Virus record (IMG/VR): IMGVR_UViG_3300030380_001578
Coordinates: 1 to 29,269 of that record
DNA: 29,269 bases
DNA from: a virus
Strand: one strand, 5' to 3'
This document shows, piece after piece, positions 22,801-29,269 of this stretch. Under the pieces are notes generated by a model. The model was given only the letters and a program-made list of their open reading frames with translations. It had not been told where the DNA came from and made no database searches. The position numbers and the translations under genes are program-made. The first letter of the stretch is position 1. Each line of letters starts with the position of its first letter.

Positions 22801-23850
22801 GATAGGGGTTCAGTTGCAGTTAGAAATCAAGCCTATTCATTTAGAAAATATTCTGGTGTTATTAATAACACAAACAATTCAGCTAATGTGAGCATTTTAA
22901 ATGTCACTGCTGATTCAGTAAAAGAAACATCTGAATTTACAAATTATGATTTTGAAATATTAAATGGATTTGGTTCATTTCAACCAATAACTGGTGGCAA
23001 TGAATATGTGAATGATGGAATGTTTTATTTTTCTATTGACACCAACGGATGCAGCAAACTTGAAAATGTAGATTGGACAATTGATTTTAGATATACACTT
23101 GTAGGTTTGCAGAATATAACAAGAACACCTGGAACAATTATTTTCACACCTACAAGCATAAGTGGTTGTTTATTGTGGGTTGATGCTGCTGATGTTTCAA
23201 CAATCACTGAATCTTCTGGCGATGTGTCAAAATGGGATGATAAAAGTGGAAACAACCATCACTTGACACAATCAACTTTATCATATCAACCAACTTATTC
23301 ACTTTCAAACTTTGATCCATACATTGAATTTGATGGCTTGAACAAAGTTCTTGTTAATACAGATGCAAACTTGATAAATGTTTCAGATTCTACAAATACC
23401 ATGTTTGTTGTTTTTAAATCAGATAACACAACAACATCAACATCTGGTCAATCTGTAGCTGGTGTAAATTATAGAGGTCGACAACTATATGGTATAAACA
23501 TAAACACAACAATAGCTGGTGCTGGTGGAACTGCATTCATGAACAAATCAACACAAGAATATTCATGCAACAATTCAACAATTGCATCAACAACAAAACA
23601 AGTTGTAATTGGAACAAGGGATGGAACAGACAGAATCATTTATGACCAAAATGGGAACACTGACACTGCAACAAATTCATCAAACACTGCACAAGATACT
23701 TTTTCAATTGGTGCAACTTTTGAATCTGGTAGAACACCAACTGCTGATTTTAGTGGAAAGATATATGAAATAATTATTTATGATAATGTTTTGAATGATG
23801 CAGAAAGAAATCAAGTTTTAAACTACTTACAGACTAAATGGAACACATAA
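19885..23850 (+). CDS. Tail-tip adhesin with C-terminal lectin domain (receptor-binding candidate)
   Basis: The 1321-residue protein starts with a tail-hub-like domain (about 1-400; for example QPLTANFQFKDIQSIDKNKG, then HTYNFRLPST). A middle region has CVCYEGEGEDISNPEG and other loops. At about 840-1080 lies an Asn/Gly-rich, probably beta-helical section with IRIKGSDNQ and SIQGNYNSL. The last 235 residues form a concanavalin-A-like lectin domain: LLWVDAADVSTI, VSKWDDKSGNNHHL, YIEFDGLNK, and the terminal KIYEIIIYDNVLND and NYLQTKWNT. That terminal domain type is widespread in Bacteroidota surface proteins. It most likely recognises host surface glycans. Confidence 0.8.
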   Translation: MATQIRVIAQDDDRVVYLDVSEEQPLTANFQFKDIQSIDKNKGNHTYNFRLPSTPNNDLFFNQYFEVTQQGNFNPKLKAEATITKNTIDVFNGYLQLTNVICSDDVTHHYECVVFSSVSTLGQVLDGKFISEFDWSGLDHTLNLANVTSSFNQGLLSGDIVYSLYDYGASPMYGGDIDGSIINDADNPLNVRTLKPQIRVKKLLKEILNQSGFTYESTFIDTTMSDLYVDLNSGGNGDNGLVTNYYDALVYADGTQTFTLTNGFHTIINTDTTIALATNIAGLYNTTNGLYSPPSGLFDIVEMDCAVIIKGQSSGSGADAPGFETTFQIALVNETTGEVIAQGGIQSITQDFDGVGFTGLEQAYFTAQIIEDFNSSDTYKFVINVLDTTDATATYTIEESWVKFRPLSGFYTSGSGILYNATQSFFVNRNIAKIKAIDFVTSLAKKFNLVIIPDEQQPTHLYISTYKDWIEQGNEVDWTSKLDTSKDVQLNPTTELQAKSLKFTDADSKDGIGIEFKNQYGKTYGTFNLENDNDFGKDKQEIKTIFQPTITSYIPNTGIRGCVCYEGEGEDISNPEGMRMSFYCGSVASDVSTESIFMTDGILTTTDIEVSSFPLFQNYNQQVFSTTTECLTFNGEISDTSFPSPYLNAFFVYWQRFIEETYSEDARILTGTFFLSALDIMSMNFNDLILVKNTWFRLNKISNYPLTGSGSCSVELVKVERVNMVDDALVPCTSSPAYSLVSGEIIFTNTDTGVVEATTQGCCEAFGYLYSFSKCWNITNNPNSPEQPNTYGQERIGNNNQNMFGIVRGIQNTNSDFGEIIGVRNNIDKTSKNIRIKGSDNQVKPFVSNSSIQGNYNSLNPYSLNFDGLQVKVFSRQTFKSNTITGDYGITLGNGDTFISGGADSIYNEVGRSGSGHFVKHCWTTLEEQINIGQNGEFTMGSGNAAFINQANNLFRLQYPSMISFEVNVVGHDRGSVAVRNQAYSFRKYSGVINNTNNSANVSILNVTADSVKETSEFTNYDFEILNGFGSFQPITGGNEYVNDGMFYFSIDTNGCSKLENVDWTIDFRYTLVGLQNITRTPGTIIFTPTSISGCLLWVDAADVSTITESSGDVSKWDDKSGNNHHLTQSTLSYQPTYSLSNFDPYIEFDGLNKVLVNTDANLINVSDSTNTMFVVFKSDNTTTSTSGQSVAGVNYRGRQLYGININTTIAGAGGTAFMNKSTQEYSCNNSTIASTTKQVVIGTRDGTDRIIYDQNGNTDTATNSSNTAQDTFSIGATFESGRTPTADFSGKIYEIIIYDNVLNDAERNQVLNYLQTKWNT

Positions 23851-24098
23851 AAACAATTGTAGAACTTAATTGTTCAAAAGCTAAAAAGAAAAGTTTAAAA
23901 GGTTTTAAAGTATTAAACTTCACACCAATGTTTGAATATTGGCAAGGTGCATTCAAAATAATACCAGAAGCACTTCAGAACTTGCCAAATGAAAACTATG
24001 AAAACAATAAATGTTTGACTTGGTATGAAAGACAAGAAATGAATCATGATAAAGTGATGAAAGAATTTAAAAGAATATTCCAATGGCAGAAAAAATAG
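23838..24098 (+). CDS. Small protein between adhesin and tape measure, 86 aa
   Basis: It overlaps the adhesin end by 13 bases and the tape-measure start by 16 bases. The product (MEHIKTIVELNCSKAKKKSL...) is basic and has several Trp and Tyr (FEYWQGAFKI, CLTWYERQEM, FQWQKK). A chaperone or tail-initiator role next to the tape measure is possible. No family is recognised. Confidence 0.68.
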   Translation: MEHIKTIVELNCSKAKKKSLKGFKVLNFTPMFEYWQGAFKIIPEALQNLPNENYENNKCLTWYERQEMNHDKVMKEFKRIFQWQKK

Positions 24099-25723
24099 TT
24101 GTTGACATAGAGTTTCAAACCAATGTGAAAAAGATTTCTACAGACTTAGAATCTGTCAAAGATGCTTTGTCTGAAACTAATGAAAATCTTGAAGACATTA
24201 AGAATACTTCAAAAGGGACTGAAAGTGCATTGAAGAAAGTTGGAAATGGTTTCAAAGGTGTTGGTCTTGCTATGAAGACCCTTGGAATTGGTCTTGTGAT
24301 TGAAGCATTTAATTTCTTGAAAGAAATAATGATGCAGAACCAAACGGTGATGGATGGTGTAGCAGTTGTCACAGAAACACTTGGTGTCATATTCAATGAA
24401 GTCACAAGTGTTGTGACTGATGTGTTTAATGCAGTTTCAGATTCAACAGAAGGTTTTGAAGGTCTTAAAAATGTGATAAGTGGTTTAATTACTATTGCAG
24501 TCACACCATTAAAACTTGCATTTTTTGGAATTACACTTGCAGTTCAAGAAGGTCAATTGGCATGGGAAGAATCATTCTTTGGTGATGGCGATCCAGAAAC
24601 AATTAAACAACTAAATGAAAAGATAGTTGAAACAAAAGACAATTTAAAAGAAGTTGCAACAGATGTTGTTGATGCTGGAACGCAAATAGTTTCAAATTTT
24701 AGTGAAGCAGTCACAGAGCTCGGTTCAGTTGTCACAATAGCAACTGAAGTTGCCACAGAAGGAATAAAAGAAATATCAATTGAACAATCAATTGCAACTG
24801 GTAAAGCATTAGCAGATGCAAAGAAAAATGAAGAACTTCTTGAAGTCATTAGAGCAAAACAACAATTGCAAAGTCAATTGGAAGCAGAGCAACAAAGACA
24901 AATTCGTGATGATGTCAGATTGACTTTTGAAGAAAGGATTGCAGCCAATGAAGAGCTTGGAAGAATACTTGATGAACAAATAATGAAAGAAAAAGAAGTT
25001 GCAGATGAAAAAGTCAGAATTGCAGCACTTGAACTTTCAACACAACAAGATTCAGTTGATTTACAAATAAAATATCAACAAGCACTTCTTGAACAAATTG
25101 ACATTGATGAAAGGATTGCTGGTCAAAGGTCTGAGCAGTTAACAAATGAAGCATCACTTCAACAAGAAGCATTTGACTTCCAAGTGGAACTTGCAGAACA
25201 ACAAAAAGAACTTGAACAAGAAGCACTTGACCATCAAGTTGAAATTGCAGAAAAGAAAAAACAACTTGCTGCTGAACAACTTGATGTGATACAAAATTCA
25301 ATCAAGATGGCTGGTGAATTATTTGCTGAAGGAACTGCTGCATCAAAAATTGCTGGTGTGACATCAGCAACAATTGACACTTATAAAGCAGTAAACATGG
25401 CATTAGCATCTGCACCACCACCATTGTCTTATGTGTCTGCTGCACTAACACTTGCCACTGGTTTAAAAAATGTAAAAGAAATATTAGCAGTTAAAACAGA
25501 AAAACCAGTAAACTTATCTGCTCCAGGTGGTGAATCAATTCCAAGTGGTTCTGCTACACAAAGTGAAACAATCACTGACTTATCAGACATTCCATCAATA
25601 ACAGAACAATTTAATGCACAATTTAACCAAAACACACAACCAATTCAAGCGTTTGTGGTAGAACAACAAGTGACAAATTCACAACAGATTAACACAATGA
25701 TTCAACAAAAAGCAACACTTTAA
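24083..25723 (+). CDS. Tape measure protein, 546 aa
   Basis: This protein spans the tail lumen and sets tail length. Features are a helical N-terminus (KISTDLESVKDALSETNENL), a hydrophobic stretch at about residues 52-85 (FKGVGLAMKTLGIGLVIEAF), and a membrane-like helix SGLITIAVTPLKLAFFGITL. A long Gln/Glu coiled coil covers about 250-415. The C-terminal third is Gly/Ala-rich, ending with IQAFVVEQQVTNSQQINTMI, a typical ending in Bacteroidota phages. At the usual 1.5 angstroms per residue the tail would be about 80 nm, a short siphovirus tail. Position just before the protease and after the adhesin completes the tail block. Confidence 0.85.
   Translation: MAEKIVVDIEFQTNVKKISTDLESVKDALSETNENLEDIKNTSKGTESALKKVGNGFKGVGLAMKTLGIGLVIEAFNFLKEIMMQNQTVMDGVAVVTETLGVIFNEVTSVVTDVFNAVSDSTEGFEGLKNVISGLITIAVTPLKLAFFGITLAVQEGQLAWEESFFGDGDPETIKQLNEKIVETKDNLKEVATDVVDAGTQIVSNFSEAVTELGSVVTIATEVATEGIKEISIEQSIATGKALADAKKNEELLEVIRAKQQLQSQLEAEQQRQIRDDVRLTFEERIAANEELGRILDEQIMKEKEVADEKVRIAALELSTQQDSVDLQIKYQQALLEQIDIDERIAGQRSEQLTNEASLQQEAFDFQVELAEQQKELEQEALDHQVEIAEKKKQLAAEQLDVIQNSIKMAGELFAEGTAASKIAGVTSATIDTYKAVNMALASAPPPLSYVSAALTLATGLKNVKEILAVKTEKPVNLSAPGGESIPSGSATQSETITDLSDIPSITEQFNAQFNQNTQPIQAFVVEQQVTNSQQINTMIQQKATL
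25157..25264 (+). repeat. Two imperfect 54-base tandem repeats in the tape measure
   Basis: Bases 25157-25210 and 25211-25264 encode LQQEAFDFQVELAEQQKE and LEQEALDHQVEIAEKKKQ, 11 of 18 residues identical. The repeat keeps the coiled-coil pattern. An in-frame unit of this kind could lengthen or shorten the tail in discrete steps. Confidence 0.7.
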
Positions 25724-25733
25724 AAAAAAGAAA

Positions 25734-26588
25734 ATGACAAAAATTGTAGAACTAATTATTTCAGAAGAAGAAAAAGATGAACAAGATGGTGTCTTTGCCA
25801 TTAGTCTTGTTGAAGATCCAGCAATTGATGAATACTGGGTTGCATTAAGCAAACAAAAAAAAGAATTAAAGTTTGCAAAAGTTGATGAAGACAAAAGGCT
25901 TCTGATTGCACCAGCATTAATTCCAAACAAACAGATATTTAGATTGGCAGATGATGGTTCTGATTATTATGTTTACTTCTCAAAAGACACAATTAAGAAA
26001 GCATCTGAATTGTATATGAAAAGAAATCATTTGCAGTCAGCTACACTTGAACATGAAAAAGACATTGATGGTTTATGCGTGGTTGAATCATGGATTAAAG
26101 AATTTGAGATTGACAAGTCAGTCAAATATGGTTTTGAACATTGTCCAATTGGAACATGGTTTGTGACAATGCGTGTTGACAATGATGAAATATGGAACAA
26201 AGTCAAAGAAGGTGAAGTTCTTGGTTTTAGCATTGAAGGTTTCTTCACTGACAAACTAAACAATTTTGCAAAAGTTAGAAAGAACAAAGATTGTGCAGAT
26301 GGGTTCGAACATCAAATGCCAGATGGCACATGGATGTGTGGAAAAACAATGAACTATTCTGATGAATCTGAACAACTTGATAAAATAAAAGATATAATAG
26401 TTGAAGCAGAAACAACATACCTGGCTGACTATCCTTGGGACACTTGCATCAATGACATGATGAAAGAATATGGAAACAAAGAAACTGCACAAAAGGTGTG
26501 TGCAGCAATTAAAAACAGAACAATTGCATATTCAGTTGTGCCTAAAGCAAAGGCAATCTTAGAAGGCGAAAGGAAAAAAACTAAATAA
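25734..26588 (+). CDS. Capsid maturation protease (XkdF-like) with C-terminal module
   Basis: The 284-residue protein resembles XkdF-like phage serine proteases that trim capsid and scaffold proteins. Residues 1-180 contain DGVFAISLVEDPAID, LEHEKD with a likely catalytic His107, GTWFVTMRVDNDEIWNKVK, and GFSIEGFF with likely catalytic Ser166. A C-terminal module at about 185-275 has CADGFEHQMPDGTWMCG and YPWDTCINDMMKEYGNKETA (six or so cysteines). Similar segments occur at the ends of other phage structural proteins. The position before scaffold and capsid genes fits. The catalytic residue assignment is by pattern only. Confidence 0.82.
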   Translation: MTKIVELIISEEEKDEQDGVFAISLVEDPAIDEYWVALSKQKKELKFAKVDEDKRLLIAPALIPNKQIFRLADDGSDYYVYFSKDTIKKASELYMKRNHLQSATLEHEKDIDGLCVVESWIKEFEIDKSVKYGFEHCPIGTWFVTMRVDNDEIWNKVKEGEVLGFSIEGFFTDKLNNFAKVRKNKDCADGFEHQMPDGTWMCGKTMNYSDESEQLDKIKDIIVEAETTYLADYPWDTCINDMMKEYGNKETAQKVCAAIKNRTIAYSVVPKAKAILEGERKKTK

Positions 26589-26628
26589 CATCTATTAACT
26601 TACGGAAATACTATTCAAAAAACTAAAA

Positions 26629-27216
26629 ATGGAAAACATCTACAAAAAAATGAAAGGTCTTCTTGGTATGACTGAAGAACTTTCTGAAGAAACAAAAATG
26701 ATGGCTGAAGCCTATCTTGTTGATGGCACAACTATCAAAACAGAATCAGACAGATTTGAAGAAGGATCAATGGTTTTTGTTGTTGGTGAAGATGATGAAA
26801 GAATGGCACTTCCATCTGGGACATATGAACTTCAAGATGGTGCAGTCATAGAAGTTGTTGATGGAGAAATCACAACTTTGCGTTCACCAGAAGCATCAGA
26901 AGACGCAGTTGAAGAAGACTTGTCATCAGAAAAAGAAGAAACTGAAGAAAAAGTTGAAACACCAGAAATTGATTTGTCAAGTTACATGACAAAAGAAGAT
27001 GGTTTTGAACTTGGGAAAATGATTACAGAAGCAATTGACTTGAAGATTGCAGATTTAATATCAGCACACAACACAGAACTTGAAAAAGTGAAGAAGTTGT
27101 CTGCAACAAAAACATTTAAAAACACACCAAAGTCACAACCAAAGACTGAAGTGAAAACAGAACTATCTACAGACGATAGAGTATTTGCAATCTTTAACAA
27201 AATTAAAAACAAATAA
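26629..27216 (+). CDS. Scaffold-like capsid assembly protein, 195 aa
   Basis: It lies between protease and major capsid genes, the classic scaffold position. The product has a beta-rich centre (MVFVVGEDDERMALPSGTYE, then LQDGAVIEVVDGEITTL), an acidic Glu-rich segment at about 88-115, a helical region (MITEAIDLKIADLISAHNTE) and a basic Lys/Thr-rich C-terminus. Acidic and helical composition with a basic tail suits a scaffold cleaved during maturation. It starts after a 40-base gap. Confidence 0.75.
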   Translation: MENIYKKMKGLLGMTEELSEETKMMAEAYLVDGTTIKTESDRFEEGSMVFVVGEDDERMALPSGTYELQDGAVIEVVDGEITTLRSPEASEDAVEEDLSSEKEETEEKVETPEIDLSSYMTKEDGFELGKMITEAIDLKIADLISAHNTELEKVKKLSATKTFKNTPKSQPKTEVKTELSTDDRVFAIFNKIKNK

Positions 27217-27218
27217 CA

Positions 27219-28142
27219 ATGGCAAATCCCGTTTTAAATACACCAACTTATGCTGGTGAATTAGCTTTACCATATATTCATGCAGCAGTTGTTTCTGCTC
27301 CAACTTTACATGGTGGAAATATAACACTGATTGATGGTGTTCGATATAAGGCAGTTATACCAGTAATGTCTTTCGGGGCAGTTGGTGGTGAAGCAGCACT
27401 TATCAAACCAGCAGCTTGTGATTTTGACACAACTGCAACAACTGATTTAGATGAAACTATTTTAACGGTTACAGACCAAATGGTAAATCTTCAGTTATGT
27501 AAAAAGAATTTCAATACTTGGTGGCAAGGTGATGCATATTCAATCAATTCTGGTGTGCCAGATGATTTTGCTGATGCAATTCTTTTATATGTTGCAAAAT
27601 ATGTACAAGCAGACATTGAAAACACAATTTGGAATGGTGAAGTAGGTGGTGCAACTGGATATGCAGCGTTTGATGGTTTCAAACACTTATCAGCAGACAT
27701 CGGTGCAGCGACTGCATTAGCAAATCCAATTGATGCAAGTGCAACGGTTCTTGCTGGTCTTCAAGAAATTATCACTGCAATGCCAGCTGGACTTGTAGGT
27801 GATTTTGAAAACACAAACATTTATGTGAATCCATCAGTTATTTCTGCATACAATCTTGCAGTTGGACAAACTGGTGATGGTTACAATTCAGCAGTTGCGA
27901 ATGCTCCCCAAACAAGATTCTTGGGATATAAACTTGTATCTTGTCCAGGTATTCCAACTGGTGATGCAATGTGTTCATCTAAGAACAACTTGTTTGTTGG
28001 TATTGGAACAGAAGATTCTGATTCATTAGCACAAGCAATTGACATGACACCATTAGATGGTTCAGACAATTACAGAATCACAATGCGTTTTGCAGTTGGT
28101 TGTGCAATTGGAGTTGGAGCAGACCAAAAATATTTCGTTTAG
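27219..28142 (+). CDS. Major capsid protein
   Basis: The 307-residue protein forms the icosahedral shell. It follows the scaffold by two bases and is followed by a terminator, which is the expected position and suggests high expression. It has Ala/Gly-rich stretches (AVGGEAALIKPAACDFDTTA), a helical DAILLYVAKYVQADIENTIW like the spine helix of HK97-fold proteins, NTNIYVNPSVISAYNLAVGQ in the A-domain, and MRFAVGCAIGVGADQKYFV at the end. No separate delta domain is obvious. The HK97-fold reading is inference from context and pattern. Confidence 0.87.
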   Translation: MANPVLNTPTYAGELALPYIHAAVVSAPTLHGGNITLIDGVRYKAVIPVMSFGAVGGEAALIKPAACDFDTTATTDLDETILTVTDQMVNLQLCKKNFNTWWQGDAYSINSGVPDDFADAILLYVAKYVQADIENTIWNGEVGGATGYAAFDGFKHLSADIGAATALANPIDASATVLAGLQEIITAMPAGLVGDFENTNIYVNPSVISAYNLAVGQTGDGYNSAVANAPQTRFLGYKLVSCPGIPTGDAMCSSKNNLFVGIGTEDSDSLAQAIDMTPLDGSDNYRITMRFAVGCAIGVGADQKYFV

Positions 28143-28149
28143 TATATTG

Positions 28150-28171
28150 AAGGGTGATGAAAGTCACCTTT
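28150..28171 (+). terminator. Hairpin after major capsid gene
   Basis: AAGGGTGA (28150-28157) pairs with TCACCTTT (28164-28171) around a TGAAAG loop, with one G-T pair. CATTTTAA follows, which is a weak T run. It lies 8 bases after the capsid stop and before the tail-tube gene, so it may reduce downstream transcription or stabilise the abundant capsid mRNA. Confidence 0.6.
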
Positions 28172-28196
28172 CATTTTAACCTTTAAATAATAGCAT

Positions 28197-28775
28197 ATGT
28201 CATGTTTAATCGCATCTGGTCGTGGACATTTTTGTCAAGGACAAGTAGGTGGAATTAAGAAAATATATCTTGCAAATTGGTATGATGCAAACAGAATCAC
28301 AGATGTGACTGCATCTGCAACAACTGGTGCAGTTTCAGACATCACAACTGCTGGATCATTAGACTTTTTTGAATTTAGTCTTGACAGACAAACATCATCA
28401 TTCAATCAGACAATAACAACTGGTGGTGGTGGTGCAATAAACTATGAACAATCACTTGACTTGCACATGAGTCATGATTCAGAAGAATCTTGGGCAAGAA
28501 TGCAGAATGTAGTTGAATCAGTATTTCAAGCAATTATCCTTGACAACAATGGTGTTTATTATCTTGCTGGTGTTGACAATGGCATAAGTGTAAATGGTGG
28601 AACATATGCACATGGTGGTGATGTAGCATTCACAGACTATGTTGGATATGTATTGCAAATGATTGGTTCAGAACCTTTTCCAGCATACAATTTGACAACA
28701 ACTTCACCATTCAAATCATGGTCTGGTGGAACATTAACATTGTCAGCTACAACATACAACACTGCACAAATTTAG
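28197..28775 (+). CDS. Major tail tube protein (complete copy)
   Basis: The 192-residue beta-rich protein begins MSCLIASGRGHFCQGQVGGI and continues with KKIYLANWYD. It then has FFEFSLDRQTSSFNQTITTG and ILDNNGVYYLAGVDNGISVN, ending in a Gly-Tyr-x-Leu-x-Met-x-Gly-x-Glu strand (GYVLQMIGSEPFPAY). I recognise this as the common Bacteroidota-phage structural protein with Cys near the start, Gly-Gly-Ile-Lys-x-x-Tyr, and Asp-x-Asn-Gly-x-Tyr-x-x-Gly, which I judge to be the tail tube subunit. It lies after the capsid gene between two terminators, consistent with an abundant virion protein. A decoration-protein role is the alternative. Confidence 0.72.
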   Translation: MSCLIASGRGHFCQGQVGGIKKIYLANWYDANRITDVTASATTGAVSDITTAGSLDFFEFSLDRQTSSFNQTITTGGGGAINYEQSLDLHMSHDSEESWARMQNVVESVFQAIILDNNGVYYLAGVDNGISVNGGTYAHGGDVAFTDYVGYVLQMIGSEPFPAYNLTTTSPFKSWSGGTLTLSATTYNTAQI

Positions 28776-28797
28776 TTTAGTTTGGTTGATTAATTTA

Positions 28798-28831
28798 AAA
28801 AGGGTGGTGGTTTGTTCCATCACCTTTTTTT
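28798..28831 (+). terminator. Rho-independent terminator after tail-tube gene (right copy)
   Basis: This is the same hairpin as at 262-294. One base just outside the main stem differs (G to A), slightly lengthening the A run, and two extra bases (AT) follow the T run. The stem itself is unchanged. Confidence 0.75.
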
Positions 28832-28844
28832 ATATCTTTAAATT

Positions 28845-29012
28845 ATGAAAATAAAAAAAGAATTTATCGGTCATGTAATTCACAAAGGTAGAGTGAAAAT
28901 CTATTTAAGTGAAGTTGTTTCAGAAGCAACAATGAAAAGGTTAATTGCTGAATATCCACAATATCTGGAACAAGACAAACCAAAAAAGAAAAAGAAAGAT
29001 GCTACATCTTAG
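28845..29012 (+). CDS. Small basic unknown protein, 55 aa (right copy)
   Basis: This is the second allele of the gene at 306-473. Three third-position changes leave the protein identical. It supports the reading frame as truly coding; the function is unknown. Confidence 0.75.
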   Translation: MKIKKEFIGHVIHKGRVKIYLSEVVSEATMKRLIAEYPQYLEQDKPKKKKKDATS

Positions 29013-29269
29013 AAGTTCAAATGGCTATCAGAATGTATTTTCACTTGATGTTTATTCAAGTGTATATGCAAACACCATTTCAAACTTTGGAGTTGAAAAT
29101 TCATTAACAAGACAATACACACCAAACTTTAATTCTGACTATACTGGTTTTAATTATTATATAAAATTGATTGATCAATTAAGTCAAAAAGATTATTGGT
29201 CATTATTGTATTATAATGTTACAGAATCAAAATACCCAAGAGCTCTTCAATTCAAAATATATCTTGATG
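28999..29269 (+). CDS. Unknown structural-block protein, N-terminal part (cut by window end)
   Basis: This is the second allele of the gene at 460-960, truncated by the end of the window after 90 codons. Ser to Leu and Ser to Asn changes (the latter by two adjacent base changes, TCT to AAT) distinguish it. Two further differences are silent. Confidence 0.8.
   Translation, partial: MLHLRSSNGYQNVFSLDVYSSVYANTISNFGVENSLTRQYTPNFNSDYTGFNYYIKLIDQLSQKDYWSLLYYNVTESKYPRALQFKIYLD

Larger units (their letters stand above)
28538..29269. repeat. Right copy of near-identical terminal overlap
   Basis: This block repeats positions 1-730 at about 98 percent identity and identifies the join of the circle. 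Most coding differences are silent. The three amino-acid changes are a Ser/Thr in the tail tube protein and Ser to Leu and Ser to Asn in the protein starting at 28999. The two ends thus look like alleles under coding constraint, not random error. Confidence 0.93.

Noticed and set aside
24115-24504. 129-codon minus-strand open frame opposite the tape measure
   Set aside because: It is fully contained in a well-supported gene and its Ser/Val/Thr-rich product has no recognisable feature.
28141-28196. Separate late promoter between capsid and tail-tube genes
   Set aside because: After the hairpin the sequence shows no TTTG-N17-23-TAnnTTTG pair, so transcription from upstream read-through is more likely.

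Overview
The window is almost certainly one complete genome of a tailed double-stranded DNA phage infecting a Bacteroidota host, probably a member of the Flavobacteriia. It is AT-rich, by eye about one third G+C. Every credible gene lies on the + strand, and neighbours mostly overlap by a few bases (TAATG or ATGA junctions). Starts follow A-rich leaders rather than clear Shine-Dalgarno sequences. The best promoter has the Bacteroidota form TTTG-N19-TAnnTTTG. The structural proteins (XkdF-like protease, major capsid, tail tube, tape measure, lectin-tipped tail protein) look like those of flavobacterial siphoviruses. I saw no integrase, excisionase or clear lysogeny repressor, so a lytic lifestyle is the simplest reading.

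The first 730 bases reappear as the last 732 bases with 12 substitutions and one 2-bp indel. The sequence is therefore a circle (or circularly permuted genome) of about 28.54 kb opened inside the tail-tube gene, and the two ends carry slightly different strain variants.

Layout on the circle. (1) 14205-15792: packaging (TerS-like protein, TerL). (2) 15830-25723: tail genes, namely a tail-assembly chaperone with a likely -1 frameshift, a lectin-like minor tail protein, a gp10-like completion protein, two large tail proteins ending in a predicted receptor-binding lectin domain, and a short tape measure. (3) 25734-28142: head genes (maturation protease, scaffold-like protein, major capsid), followed by the tail-tube gene at 28197. 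(4) Through the circle join to 3863: two unknown genes, a multidomain portal fusion, and a head-tail connector. (5) 3863-5123: lysis region with an M15 endolysin among small membrane proteins, then a small conserved virion-type protein. (6) 5123-6480: a calcineurin-like phosphoesterase and a small gene that end the late block. (7) 6534-6564: the recognisable promoter, opening the early region. (8) 6593-8853: a run of tiny unknown genes. (9) 8855-11346: replication and recombination (SSB-like protein, HTH protein, replication initiator containing iterons, VRR-NUC nuclease). (10) 11343-14194: a phage sigma-like factor, an orphan DNA methyltransferase, a Cys-rich protein, an HNH nuclease and small unknowns leading back to the terminase.

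Inferred programme: the host RNA polymerase starts at the 6.5-kb promoter and expresses host-takeover and replication genes. The phage sigma-like factor may then help drive the packaging, tail, head and lysis block. Terminator-like hairpins after the capsid and tail-tube genes and at 6847 could tune expression within these long transcripts.
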